From positions 64,336,540-64,400,539 of the forward strand of contig JAHLJT010009419.1 in assembly GCA_031308135.1 (NCBI GenBank): a stretch of DNA of 64,000 bases, given 5' to 3'. Under the pieces are notes generated by a model. The model worked only from the letters and a program-made list of their open reading frames with translations. It was not told the DNA's origin and made no database searches. This DNA is from Acheta domesticus (lineage: Eukaryota > Arthropoda > Insecta > Orthoptera > Gryllidae). The first letter of the stretch is position 1. Every line of letters starts with the position of its first letter. Below are positions 12,660-23,671 of this stretch, piece by piece. Position numbers and translations under genes: made by a program.

Positions 12660-13640
12660 CACCAAAAGCATGATTGAGAGCAATTGCCGAGAGCGTGTCT
12701 GAGAGCGTGGCGGGGAGCATGAGCGGGAGCGCGTCCGAAAACGTGGCCGAGAATGTGACCGAGAGCGTAGCAGAGAACACTAGCGGTCGATAGCGTGGTC
12801 GGGAGCGTGGTCTGGAGCGTGGTCGGGAGCGTGGTCGGGAGCGTGGTCGGGAGCGTGGTCGGGAGCGCGGTCTGGAGCGCGGTCTGGAGCGCGGTCGGGA
12901 GCGCGTTCGGGAGCGCGGTCGGGAGCGTGGTCGGGAGCGTGGTCGGGAGCGTGGTCGGGAGCGTGGTCGGGAGCGTGGTCGGGAGCGCGGTCTGGAGCGT
13001 GGTCGGGAGCGTGGTCGGGAGCGCGGTCGGGAGCGCGGTCGGGAGCGCGGTCGGGAGCGCGTTCGGGAGCGCGTTCGGGAGCGCGGTCGGGAGCGTGGTC
13101 GGGAGCGTGGTCGGGAGCGTGGTCGGGAGCGCGGTCGGGAGCGCGGTCGGGAGCGCGTTCGGGAGCGCGGTCGGGAGCGCGGTCGGGAGCGCGTTCGGGA
13201 GTGCGTTCGGGAGCGCGGTCTGGAGCGCGGTCGGGAGCGTGGTCGGGAGCGCGGTCGGGAGCGCGGTCGGGAGCGCGGTCGGGAGCGCGTTCGGGAGCGC
13301 GTTCGGGAGCGCGGTCGGGAGCGTGGTCGGGAGCGTGGTCGGGAGCGCGGTCGGGAGCGTGGTCGGGAGCGTGGTCGGGAGCGTGGTCGGGAGCGTGGTC
13401 AGGAGCGCGGTCGGGAGCGTGACCGGGAGTGGGGCCGAGAGCATTGCCTGGAGAGTGGCAGAGAGCTTGCCCGAGAATGTGACCGAGAGCGTGGCCGAGG
13501 GTACTACCGACCATGTGACCAAGGCTGTAGTTGAGGGCGTGGCCTATAGCTTGGCCGTGACCGTGGCCGTGACCGTGGCCGGAAGAGCAACCGGGAGAGC
13601 AGCCGAGAGCGCGACCGGGAGCGTGGCTGGGAGCACGGCC
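12660..13640. repeat. 12-bp GC-rich minisatellite
   Basis: About 52 tight copies of the 12-mer GGGAGCGTGGTC fill 12790-13420. They are flanked on both sides by degenerate copies (for example GAGAGCGTGGCC). Variants GCGCGGTC, GCGCGTTC and GTCTGGAGC appear in repeated higher-order blocks: the combination around 13020-13100 recurs near 13255-13330. Because 12 is a multiple of three, several frames on both strands stay open for 200-330 codons and read as Val-Gly-Ser, Ala-Pro-Asp or Leu-Pro-Thr repeats. None of these is supported as a protein. Confidence 0.93.
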
Positions 13641-14600
13641 GTGAGCATGGTGAGGTGCATGCCCGCGGTAAAACGCGGGTTGGGTAGCGGAGCTGGTGGT
13701 TGGAGCGAAGGTGGACTGAGGAGCGGGTCTGGGCGCTAGCAAACACAACAGGTGAGGCACCTCTCCTGCATTCACTCTGCTAAGGGGAAAGAGGTAAGTA
13801 GATCGACAGCAGATCCAATAACCGCCATCCGATCCCTGTCTTCAAAGGGATCATTCATGCGCGAAGTCTAACATAAACTCTTCGTGGCGCTGCGCGGCGT
13901 TGGCCGTTGCGCCCGAGAAGGAACTGCGAACTACAAGTCAAAGGAGTGGAGGTGGCCCACTCACTACCCACCCGCGCAGAGTGGCCACTTTGCAAACACG
14001 GAGCTATGCATGACTTCACGTCGTGTCAGGCTAGGAAGGACCCTCTCGACCTCGGGAGTCCTTATGGCATCTCATTTACCACATGGGGTTGAATTATGAA
14101 TGAAAGATTGCAACGACGAGTGTTGACAATACTTTTGTACCAGAAACTTTTTGCAGCCTTGTAATAGATACTAACTGTAAATATGCTTAACCAAACAAAT
14201 TTTATTAAGACTAGTTATATCTATAAATTAACAACCATGACAAAATTATTACTAGAACATAAGATTTTAAAACAGTATTTATGAAATTGCAATTGTAACC
14301 CAAAAACAGAAACATACATGCACAAGAATAAGGATAATAAACACAACTGCAAGGCAACTCTCGTAACCTTTAACTACCCTGCATTAGGAGACAAATTTTC
14401 CTTTACGGGACATATGGACTATAATGGCTAAAATAAATAACTAGTGGTGCTACAAAATGGCACAGGCTTTCCCGTATTGGTTTTCTATTTCCTTGGGTCT
14501 CGGCTAGCCAATCATACTTGCCACCTACTCTTGCCAGCTGCCATGTATTATCGCCCACACTAGATTTTTTGACATTTTCTTACTTTTTCGCTTTCCTAGT
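13641..14600. other. Non-coding flank of the minisatellite
   Basis: Moderately GC-rich to about 14090, then AT-rich. Two overlapping short frames near 13884-14099 have no recognisable features. No element boundary identified. Confidence 0.45.
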
Positions 14601-15560
14601 GGTAGAACGAAATATTAATTTTAGAATATTAAAGAACACTAAAATCTCGATCTAAATGGCAATTTTCTTTGAGAAATTGGAAGCCGTTTTAAAAAAATGG
14701 CTTTGAAGCGCAATGAAAAAAGCGAAATTTTACGCTCTTTTTCACAGACTTTTTTTTAGATTCCGAAAAACTTCATTTAGTAATTTAATGCATTTACTTT
14801 CAAATACAATAGTGTTTAAAAATTGCTGGAAATGTGCTTATTAACGTTGCGAGAGATCTTTCAAAAAAAGTACATTTGTGTAATTTTTGCAAAAAACAAA
14901 AAATACCCCAAATCGAACATTACGTCATATTAAAGGGTGTAATTAGAACTATCCGTTCCAAAATTTTTAAAAACAAATCTGGAGCCATTTATGATAAAAT
15001 GGTCTTTTGAGCGTTTCTAAAAATGCCGCATTTTGAGCTAGTTTTCACAAAAAAACGGTTGAGTTCCCAAGAAACTTTACTTAACATTATTTAAAGCACA
15101 TATACTCGTTAATAAAATAATGTGAACAAATCCCCACTAATGTAAATAATACCGACGTGAGAGGTAAGTAAAACAATTACATTTTTATAATTTTTGAAAT
15201 AACAAAAGAATAGAGTAAAATAGCATTTAAGTCATCTCATAAAGTACATTAGGCACTATCCTTATCAAAAGTTTAAAGAAAAAAATTGGAGCCGTTTTTC
15301 AGAAGATGTTTTTGTATCTTTTAAACTGCAAATATTGCGCGAAAACTACAATAATTTTCAAAAAAATTGTACATGACCTTAATGATAGACCTCACTTTGG
15401 AAAACAAAAACACAGACCGGAGAATTTCCATTTTGAAAGAAATCGCAAGTATGGTTTACGCGCTAGTGTTGCTCACAGACTGACAGACGGACAGACGCAC
15501 GCACGGACGGACGTTTTGAAAAGACCCACTACTTCGGTATCAGGGGACCCCAAAATGTGT
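14600..15560 (+). mobile_element. Self-similar dispersed repeat with ~305-bp internal units
   Basis: Three internal units begin near 14681, 14981 and 15285, each with a TTGGAGCCGTTTT-like phrase followed by a TTTTGAAGCG- or TTTTGAGCG-like phrase. The right end (GTTTACGCGCTAGTGTTGCTC, then ACAGACTGACAGACGGACAG) matches the reverse complement of 61950-62030. A further inverse match (AAAAAATTGGAGCAGTTT) lies at 62150-62175. It is a dispersed family present twice in the window. No transposase or reverse transcriptase is visible, so its class is unknown. Confidence 0.6.
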
Positions 15561-15593
15561 ATTTCTGTTGAATTCTCGAAATTGCATTATATA

Positions 15594-15649
15594 ACTTTCC
15601 GTATACTACGTATATCACTCCGTATATACGTACGTATACGGAAAAGTAA
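15594..15649. repeat. Imperfect inverted repeat (hairpin)
   Basis: The left arm ACTTTCCGTATACTACGTA and the right arm TACGTACGTATACGGAAAAG pair along about 22 of 24 positions with a loop of about 8 bases. Confidence 0.6.
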
Positions 15650-16443
15650 AATAGAAACTTGTCATTGGCTAACGAGAGATGCAATATAATTCCACAATTG
15701 ATACCATATTAAAATTCCCACTCCTTTTGCATGTATCAAAATAAGAGCTAAAGAAACCAGCGCAACTGTCTGTTCGAGGTTTCTTAATTTCGTAATTAGC
15801 GTATTTGATTCAACTTGATTTCTGTGCACTGGATTCTTAAATTGAATCTTGAAACGGCTGTCTTGCAACTGATAAATGCAGTTCTACCAGCCAAATTTCC
15901 TAAAGACGATATATTTCTATCGGCGTATTTTTGTTTTGGAGCAAACGTATATCCATGTTCCAGAAGAAAATTGATGTCTTCATCATCGTCACTTTTGAAA
16001 TTGGCAAAGAAATGCAAGTGAGGTCAGAAAAACATCTCTTTTTCGTGTTGGGCAGACAATGTTTTTCGGCGGGTCGCATCAGCTCTCTGCCGTCTCTACT
16101 CAATGGTCAGGACATCACCGTCTCAAATTGCGGACGTGGGCGATTTCCAAGACAGTTTTGAGAGTGGAACAAGGTGCGTTGAATAAAAGGACTGGCGCTG
16201 GAGAAACAAGTAGTGAGGAAACTTTGAAAAAACCTTCAGCTAACTAAATTGATGTTCCTTGCAACTTCTTGTCTTTCCAATTTTACCCGTGCCTAAGCTA
16301 TAGGAACTTAGTTGAAAAATATTAATATTTTGATGAATCGATGTGCATGAAGATATGATATGAGTGATGTGTTTAAATATGAGTTGTAGAAAGAATCAGG
16401 GGAGATGGGGAGAATTCGAAGAAAACCTGCCGGGAACAGTTGC
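15650..16443. other. Non-coding DNA
   Basis: Overlapping small frames on both strands near 15800-16250, none with a recognisable domain. No repeat identified. Confidence 0.45.
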
Positions 16444-16680
16444 TTTGTTGATTGACTGATTGATTGATAAGATGGCACGAGTGGTGCCGACCACGTTGGG
16501 AAGGGACAGGGAATGGCGCCGCGGAATGGATAGGGCGGGAAGAGGTGGATTGACTGATGGATTACTGATTTCTATTTCTAGCGCGCCATTTGCGAAGGTC
16601 ATTAGTCCCGAAGGGGTAGTGCATGTGTTTTATCGTGGGAGGTGGTGATGATCGCCCCCGCTGGAAGGTTAGAACAAGCC
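16444..16680 (-). mobile_element. SINE-1 fragment (3' part), minus strand, diverged
   Basis: Shares with 22565-22690 a GATTGATTGATAAG tail, GGTCATTAGTCCCGAAG, TAGTGCATGTGTTTTATCG, GGGAGGTGGTGATGATC and CCCCCGCTGG. A stretch around 16480-16590 has no counterpart and looks inserted, or may belong to another repeat. Confidence 0.55.
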
Positions 16681-17784
16681 CCGATCTACATGTCGGCTTG
16701 CACGAACAAATTTTATCCATTAAATAATCCCACACATATCAACCGAGATTTGAAACCCGATCCCGCAGTATGATCGCTACATTACGAACCAACCCCCACT
16801 TTCCTAATTCAATAGAGATTTTTTGAAGTTCTCGTGGCAATCTGTATATAGACACCCTAGTTGCTATCGCAGATAGTTTTTATTTTGCGCAAGAAAAAAT
16901 ATAGCCCTGATATTTAATATTGCTGACAAGGCTCGTAGCTAGCTTTGATAAATTATTCCGTTAATGCGGGCGAGTTTTTTACCAAACGATGTCTCTTTTA
17001 ACAGCGGCAAATTACATTACAAATCAAGAAATTAATACCATTGTATTAAAATTCTGTTTTACCCTAGAGCAATGGAATTTGAATAGACGAATGCATAGTA
17101 AAACAGCATAGTACGATTTTGGAAAAGGAACAACCATGAGTATTATAATTTCAAGCTTTGAGCCTGAAAGCATTACCTGATTAAATGTAAGAGCTATTTC
17201 TTTGACGTAGAGTTTAAGTAGCATAAATGATGAGGAAAAATCAATGAGCGTTTTTATACTCGCCTCTTTTTCTTTTCATTCTTTCATACAGAATTTGCCT
17301 CCAGAGCATGCGGAAGCATTAAACGTCAGCCATCTTTCATCCTCTGCAAACCACGCTTCTTCATCCAGTCTATCATAAAGCAGGGTAGTAAATTACTTTC
17401 ATCAATCTTGTCAATCGCCCTCCTATTAATATTTCAAAAACGACGCTTGCTACAAATGGGGTAACTGATGTAGAGTTTGAAAGATTGTGGTTCATTAGTG
17501 ATTTATCGCGAGTCATTATATGAAAGGAAACTGATAAAATTAAGTTAATAATCTAATAAAGAATGTTATTGTCGATGTTCTGTTGAAGTTAACACATTTT
17601 TACGAATTTTTGTTTATTTGACTTGAGAAACAAAATATACTTCACAAAGGAGTAAAAATGAAATTTTATACTTGGCGCAAAAATATCAGTAAAACATCTC
17701 CCGCTAAACCTCGCAGATAATATTGCGTAAAGACACATAGGAAAATGAAAGTACATATTTAGAAGATTTTTTTCATTCTATTTT
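16681..17784. other. AT-rich non-coding DNA
   Basis: No supported gene or element. Confidence 0.5.
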
Positions 17785-17995
17785 TTTGTTTTGTTATTTA
17801 AGGTCGCATCAAGTACTAGATCATTAGCGATCACTATTGGATGTAACATTATGGTATGAGGATGAAACGATATGGTGATGAGAGGGAGTGAAGGGACAAA
17901 CACATAAACCATGCCCGAGGCGGGACTCGAACACGTGACCCCACGGTCCAATATCACTACTGCTTTAGTGATCTCGGCCACGGGGCCGACTCTAT
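17785..17995 (-). mobile_element. SINE-2: short tRNA-derived SINE, minus strand
   Basis: On the minus strand the element starts GTCGGCCCCGTGGCCGAGAT, where TGGCCGAG resembles a Pol III A box. About 45 bases later comes GTGTTCGAGTCCCGCC, a near-perfect B box. The body then runs for about 110 bases and ends in an A-rich tail (AACAAAACAAAAAAATAG). The head resembles a tRNA with a long variable arm. It is not a tRNA gene: the acceptor and anticodon stems do not close and the tail is SINE-like. Confidence 0.8.
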
Positions 17996-20186
17996 TAAAT
18001 TTATTGCCCCACAAATTTTAAAATGCACATTATTTTATAGAGAATAACATCATTTATGGTACATTTCATCAACAAATGACGCTTGTTACTTTCGATGTTA
18101 CACTGAACCCACGTTTTAATATTAAAATTGATATATAGGCTACATGACAAATATTCATTTGGTAAAGTAAGAATTGTTTTTATCTGTTGATCTGATTGGT
18201 ATGAAAGTTTAAATTATTGCCATTAACTTTCTTATACCCACCGTTATATTACGATTGACGAAATAACTGTCCTAAAGAAAGAAATAAGGAGTCAGGAAAA
18301 CACAAGATGACTGAAAAAAGGAGTATAACAAAACGAATATTACAATCAAAAAACGCATCGCTGTGAAACCCATTCCGTATAGTTAAAAGATTAATCATGT
18401 TTGCTTTCTACTCCAGTGATCTTTCTTGGAGGAAAACGATTCTGTTCTCATGCTCGCGACGTTCGCACGCGCTCGTGTTCGTAGCTCAGCATTTGGCCGG
18501 GACAGACCTCTCGAAATTGAATCCTCGTGGACGGTGACTGATACCACAGTGCCCAAAGTCATCATGCTCAAATTTCAACGCCGTTACATCCGTTACTTCT
18601 TCTTACAACGCAAGAAATCGTACTTGCGACACTACCGGAGTCTTTCTAGATCACGTTTGACCAACTACCATTTATTGTGGCCCGAGAAAGGTCATTAATC
18701 AAAGTAAAAATCCCTTGCAACCATAGGACGAAGACGAGGACATAGGGCGAGGACATTGTGGGCCTAGCGCACGAGTCCTTGCGTGCTCAACACTTCCTTC
18801 TACATAAAAATAAGGAATGTTTCTTTCCAATAAATTAGAAATTCAAAATTACCTGAACGACTTTTACTGAGTTATGCATGGTGCGCCCCCCGCCCTGTTT
18901 CAGAGCAAACTGCTGAAATCAACAACAAGAGGATGTCAGGTGTGGGTCACCCGAGTAATGAGAATACGACCATCAAGCATATTAAATATTATAGTTGTGG
19001 CCTTTGAGGTCTTGAAAGTTGGATACCCCTGTTCTAGATCATGATGAATGGTTGGTATGAGTTGTAGCGTCAGTCCTTCACCAGGTTCTCATAATGGGGG
19101 ATGAAATCGGATGAGGAAGAAAATATCGAGGGAGGTCCTTGTCCAATTGTTTAAGAAGCTGCTCCGATATCTGTTCAACATTGATGTGAGGAAACTACAG
19201 GAGATAGATCAGAGCAACCGGCTTTAAAATTCTAATCCGGAGAGTAACATCGTTTGCCCCAAAAGTTTCAAGTTTTTTAAGTACCACAAAATAACATTTT
19301 CACTTGTCACATGGAAAGGTATGTACGTTCATATGCCCTTGCAGTAGTACGTGTACGTCCTCTGTACGTACGTGAATAATCTGATCGTCCTCTTGAAATC
19401 CTAAGTGTCACGGAACAGTGTTTCTCGTTTTTCTCCAAAACTCAATTTTGGCACTTATAGACTTTACCATGACCGTTTTTCAATTTATGTAGATTGTTCT
19501 CAGCGTGCTCTCCAATGTTGGGAAAATACTGTTACGAAACTTTTATAGTGGCCATAGAACATTTATAACCGATATTCACATGTCGTTGCATGTTAAAGGC
19601 AATTAAGGGAATACGTATCAGTTATGATACTAATTTGTGGAAGAGTTCAGTGTGGGATTATGAACTGGGAAAATATGAGCTAATAGCCTTAGGGTGCTTG
19701 AGCAAGTAAAATGAATAAGTAGTTTTAAAATTTGAAAATATTAATTCCTCATCTTTGTCAAGAACGTCACAGCAACTCTTTTCATTTCAATATCACCAAA
19801 CAATACGCCTAAATTACGAGTCACTCTCGGTATCACAGAGTTGGTTTTTAACGAATGGTGTGTAATTTGATTGTATATTACATCATTCTGATTAACTATA
19901 TGAATTTTCAAGGATTAAAAAATCATTGGTATGCCTCTTTTTTAAGGGGAATCAAATTCAGATATCCCCATGTAAAATTACTTTGTGGCTCTGTAACTCG
20001 TATTCAGACAGACATGTAACGAAATTCAAGACTTCTCGTGTTGAAGAACGGCCAATTGAACAGATAATGTCCATGTATAACTACATACGATTAGCACAGC
20101 AGAAAACATTGCTAAACTGCTCATTCTTCAATACATGAAATTATGTTAACATATATAAATAATATTATAGAAACTCATGATTATTA
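17996..20186. other. AT-rich non-coding DNA
   Basis: No supported gene. Around 18476-18535 a faint tRNA-like stretch (GTAGCTCAGCATTTGG, later GAATCCTCGTGG) could be an old SINE head. A short run of GTACGT motifs occurs near 19321-19375. Confidence 0.45.
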
Positions 20187-20335
20187 GGGATCATCCATAA
20201 ATTATGTAACGCTAAAGGGGGAGGGAGGGGTCTGAGGCAGCGCTATGCTGCGTTACATAGAGATTGGGAAGTGCGTTATAAGGGAAGGTATTGAAAATTC
20301 TGAAAATTTGCGTTACATAATTTATGGACTGCCCC
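20187..20335. mobile_element. 149-bp MITE with terminal inverted repeats
   Basis: The left end GGGATCATCCATAAATTATG continues into TAACGC. The right end GCGTTACATAATTTATGGAC continues into TGCCCC. The inverted repeats pair over about 26 bases with a few mismatches near the tips. TTA flanks both sides and may be the target duplication. No coding capacity. Termini built around TCCATAAATTA-GT are a common insect DNA-transposon type, but I do not assign a superfamily. Confidence 0.85.
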
Positions 20336-22370
20336 TTAAGTTTTTTAGTAGTATATTATTTCAGGTGCAAATCGTTACAGAACGAAGCGAATAAATCATG
20401 TACCACATGTAAATAATCTTATATACGAAAACAAAACCATGAAACCGTAACATTCCTCACAGTTCAGTGTAACAGTATCTCTAGACTACACGAAAGAAAA
20501 TTTTAGTTGTTCCTTAACGACAGTTCTGTTTTTAACCAGGAATTTAGCACAACGAAGTGCGTGATATGATATGACATATATCACGTTTATAGCCGGCAGT
20601 TACTGTCTGGAAATGTAGGCGATACCTAATGCTTGCTGCTCCGTTCGAAGTCCAATGCGTTTCTCCGGTCTCACTGGCCGAGCGCCGTTAGCGGCGAGCA
20701 GAAATTGCTCGGGGAAGCTTCGTGTCACTGAAGACGTATCTCTAGAAGAGGAAGTCCCTGTACGAGATATTTTGGATGAGGTTCTCTGTTATTTTTCTGT
20801 CGTTGATGTTTCCCATGCTGTTTGCAGCTTTCGAGGGGGATTTAAATTTAGGGCAATTAAATTCTGTTTAAAGTGGCACGCTATGAAGGGAGCTTATTTT
20901 ATTGAAAGAAAAGCATTTAAGAAAAGTTTATTTTGGAATATAAATTCTCATCATTAGATTACTATTCAGATATTGATTTAGCGGTGAGTTGTCATTGTCA
21001 TTTAAAATAAATTCAAGGTATTGCCAACAATATTGTTTCTTTCAAGAGCAGCTTTCGATGGCTTACTCATCATCACTTTCCTTTCACTGCTGTTTGGAAG
21101 CCAAAGAAGTAATCCATCTATTCCCGCCCTGACGCGGAATCCACTTGTATCTATTCTATTGTATCCCCGCTCCATCTTGCCCAACCTCTCTCTACCTTGC
21201 TCCCACCTTTTCTTCTTTAAATTAGATTAGATTAAATTTGCGTTAAAAACACTTCGTCTAAAAATAAAATAAAATAATTTGAAATAAGTTACGATTATAG
21301 TTGTGAATTAAAGTGCCTGAAGAATTCTACAAAAATTAAGAGAATATTGACAGCAGAGTTGGTAGGTGAAAAATAAGTGGTGGCGCTAGAGAATTTCATA
21401 CAAGAATTTCATAGACTTTCTCATACCAGTTAGTTTGCTAACCACCTTAGTGTGGGAAATCTTTTCAGTCCCCCTCCCCTTTCGCCTGTCGGCGCCTGGA
21501 AAACATTTTTTTCTTTTAAATTTTATCAATTTTTGCTTCATAATTGCAGAGTTCAAATATGACTAAGAATATTATAAAAGAGGAAACCGTAGTCCTTTAT
21601 GCAAATTCTCATTGAAAATGTTGAGTCGTTTTTGAGAAAATGACATTTGAGTTTTTTATTCTTTTCTTTGCCGTAAGATAACTAGTACACATTCTGAAAA
21701 CATTAACATTCTGAACTTTCTCACGAAAAAAAAATAATACATTATAACAAAAATGTTCGAACAATTGTTTATTGTAATATATTAATATTGTATACTCTAA
21801 TGCATTTTCATTATCTGGAACATCGTATTATCTTTTGTGTTGATAAAAACAACTTTTACATTATACAAATGAAACCGCTGAAGAGAAATAATAAATTACT
21901 AACTCAGAATTTGTTATAAGGAAGCGCAACGTAATGTAAATTTCTCATGACACACTGCAATTTGTCAAACGTCTAACCCACATTATTAAAAAATACGTCG
22001 TGGAGAAGAAAAACGGGAAAAGTGGGGCGAAGAATGAGGCGAGAAATGCATGTTCGTTGTTCTTAGAGAAATTACGGAAACCGCCTCAATGGCTTTAATT
22101 TCACATATTCGCCTCTATAGCTCGTCGTGGAAAAGGTTTGTACCGGCAGCTATGTCGACTGTCATGACAAATTGCATTATCATCGTACTTCTTTTATGCA
22201 ATACTGGAGTAGTAAAAACTAAATCAAATGGCAAATACAACTCCAAGTAATTTAGAAAAAAAACTTTAAGAAATGAACAGGAAAAGATTAACGATTTTTT
22301 AACTATCTGCTAATTGAAACCTAATGAATAATAGTTTTAAATTATCTTAACGGAATAGAAAATAATAGAA
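20336..22370. other. AT-rich non-coding DNA
   Basis: No supported gene. The open frame at 20655-20957 begins in a slightly GC-rich patch but has no recognised domain. Confidence 0.5.
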
Positions 22371-22404
22371 ATAATCATAGAAAAAATATTTTTTCTATGA
22401 TTAT
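22371..22404. repeat. Perfect 34-bp palindrome
   Basis: TAATCATAGAAAAAAT is followed immediately by its exact reverse complement, with one more paired base on each side. There is no spacer. Confidence 0.9.
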
Positions 22405-22564
22405 ATAAAAATGGCTAATGTTACGAATTATCATCCTCACCCTTCATAGTTATTGAAATAAAGCCCCATTTTCTTTCGTTTTCTTAGAGCGAAAGTCTTT
22501 TTCAATCTTAAGAAAAGACAAACTTGACTCACGTGCACTTTACTCAAGCGTAAAATTCATCATT

Positions 22565-23130
22565 ATATTAAGATTGATTGATTGATTGATTCTTCGTGAT
22601 TCCGAGGGTGTCAACTACAGAGCTCGTTAGTCCAGTAAGTGTCGTGCGTGTTTTTATCGGGAGGTGGTGGTGATCTTTCCCCGCTGGATGACGAGATCCG
22701 ACGCCGATATACCGTCGACTAGAGGGGTTTCCCCACAACTAGGTATCTCCCACCAGCGGGGCACCCTCTCAGCCGGAACAGGCTCTCAGCTCCCGAACGA
22801 TCTCCCTGCATGTGTGGTAGTGTAGTGCATATAAGTGTAAGGTGTGAGGATAGGACAAGGAACAGGAAGGCAAAATCGCGCGCGATCCACGGCCCGTTTG
22901 TTAGAGTACTGTTCCGGCAGTAGCCTGGTGTTGATCGGAGAAACCACGGATAAACTAACGATTAGAGTAGCTGGTCGCTAGGATTCTCCTCCAGACAGCG
23001 ACTGAATACGACCTAGATGACAAGCTAGTGTCGAAAACCCTGCCGCCGTCGGGATCGAACCTAGGACCACCCGGCGAGAGGGACAGCAGTGACATCAGTT
23101 GATGCAGTGAGACATCTCTCCCGGTTATAA
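22565..23130 (-). mobile_element. SINE-1, best copy, minus strand, about 560 bp
   Basis: On the minus strand the head reads ACCGGGAGAGATGTCTCACT, GCATCAACTGATGTCACTGC, then GGTGGTCCTAGGTTCGATCC, where GGTTCGATCC is an intact B box. A body of about 450 bases follows and ends in (AATC)n tail units. At least six other pieces in the window match it (1376-1960, 8148-8345, 16444-16680, 40765-40830, 53745-54250 and 56165-56605, plus the body fragment at 50732-51153). It has no coding capacity. It is unusually long for a tRNA-SINE, so the body may contain a LINE-derived 3' end, although none is recognisable here. Confidence 0.85.
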
Positions 23131-23162
23131 TATAGAGAAAATAGTTATCTACACATCTAGTA

Positions 23163-23669
23163 CACTGGCGTCCGGGGAGGAAACGCCGAAACTTTAAAAA
23201 TAACCTCTTAAGTCAACGTTACGTAGGTTTTGTCTAATAAACTACTTGAATATTTTGAACGGCTGGGCTGCAATAAACACTCAACAATTGGTTGGAAAAA
23301 ATGCTTTCTAGGCAAAAATTTGCATTGCAGAAGCATAGAAACTCTGGCAGGCGCTAAAATTAACCCTGAAATAAAAAATGCACCCAATTTACACAATTCG
23401 ACTCCTTTCTTATACCCGACTTAATTTTTATTTCTGAACAAAACATTTATTTCTTTTGTAAATAATAAACAATTAACAGTTTCTGGAGTGTTTCTATGCT
23501 TCTGCAATGTAAAAATTTGTCTAGAAAGACTTTTTTCAAACCAATTTCTGAGTGCTTATTGCGGCTCAGCCATTCAGAATATACAAGTAGTTTATTGGAC
23601 AAAATACGCTTAAAATTGTTTTAAGATCTCACTTTCGAAGTTTACAACCTTTTATCCACGGACACTCTG
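23163..23669. mobile_element. 507-bp non-autonomous TA-flanked element with long inverted repeats
   Basis: TA dinucleotides sit immediately outside both ends (23161-23162 and 23670-23671). The outer tips CACTGGCGTCCGGGG and, inverted, CAGAGTGTCCGTGG correspond. The inner arms 23222-23348 and 23482-23608 are clear inverted repeats, for example TAATAAACTACTTGAATATT against its complement AATATACAAGTAGTTTATTG, and TGCAGAAGCATAGAAAC against GTTTCTATGCTTCTGCA. The spacer is about 133 bases. TA target sites and GTGTCCG-type tips fit a Tc1/mariner-derived MITE. It encodes no transposase. Confidence 0.85.
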
Positions 23670-23671
23670 TA

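Noticed and set aside
12659..13775. Long open frames (up to 331 codons) on both strands
   Set aside because: They are forced by a 12-bp tandem repeat without stop codons. They overlap each other on both strands and encode only short peptide periods.
17905..17992. A true tRNA gene
   Set aside because: A and B boxes are present but the acceptor and anticodon stems do not pair, and a SINE body with A-rich tail follows.
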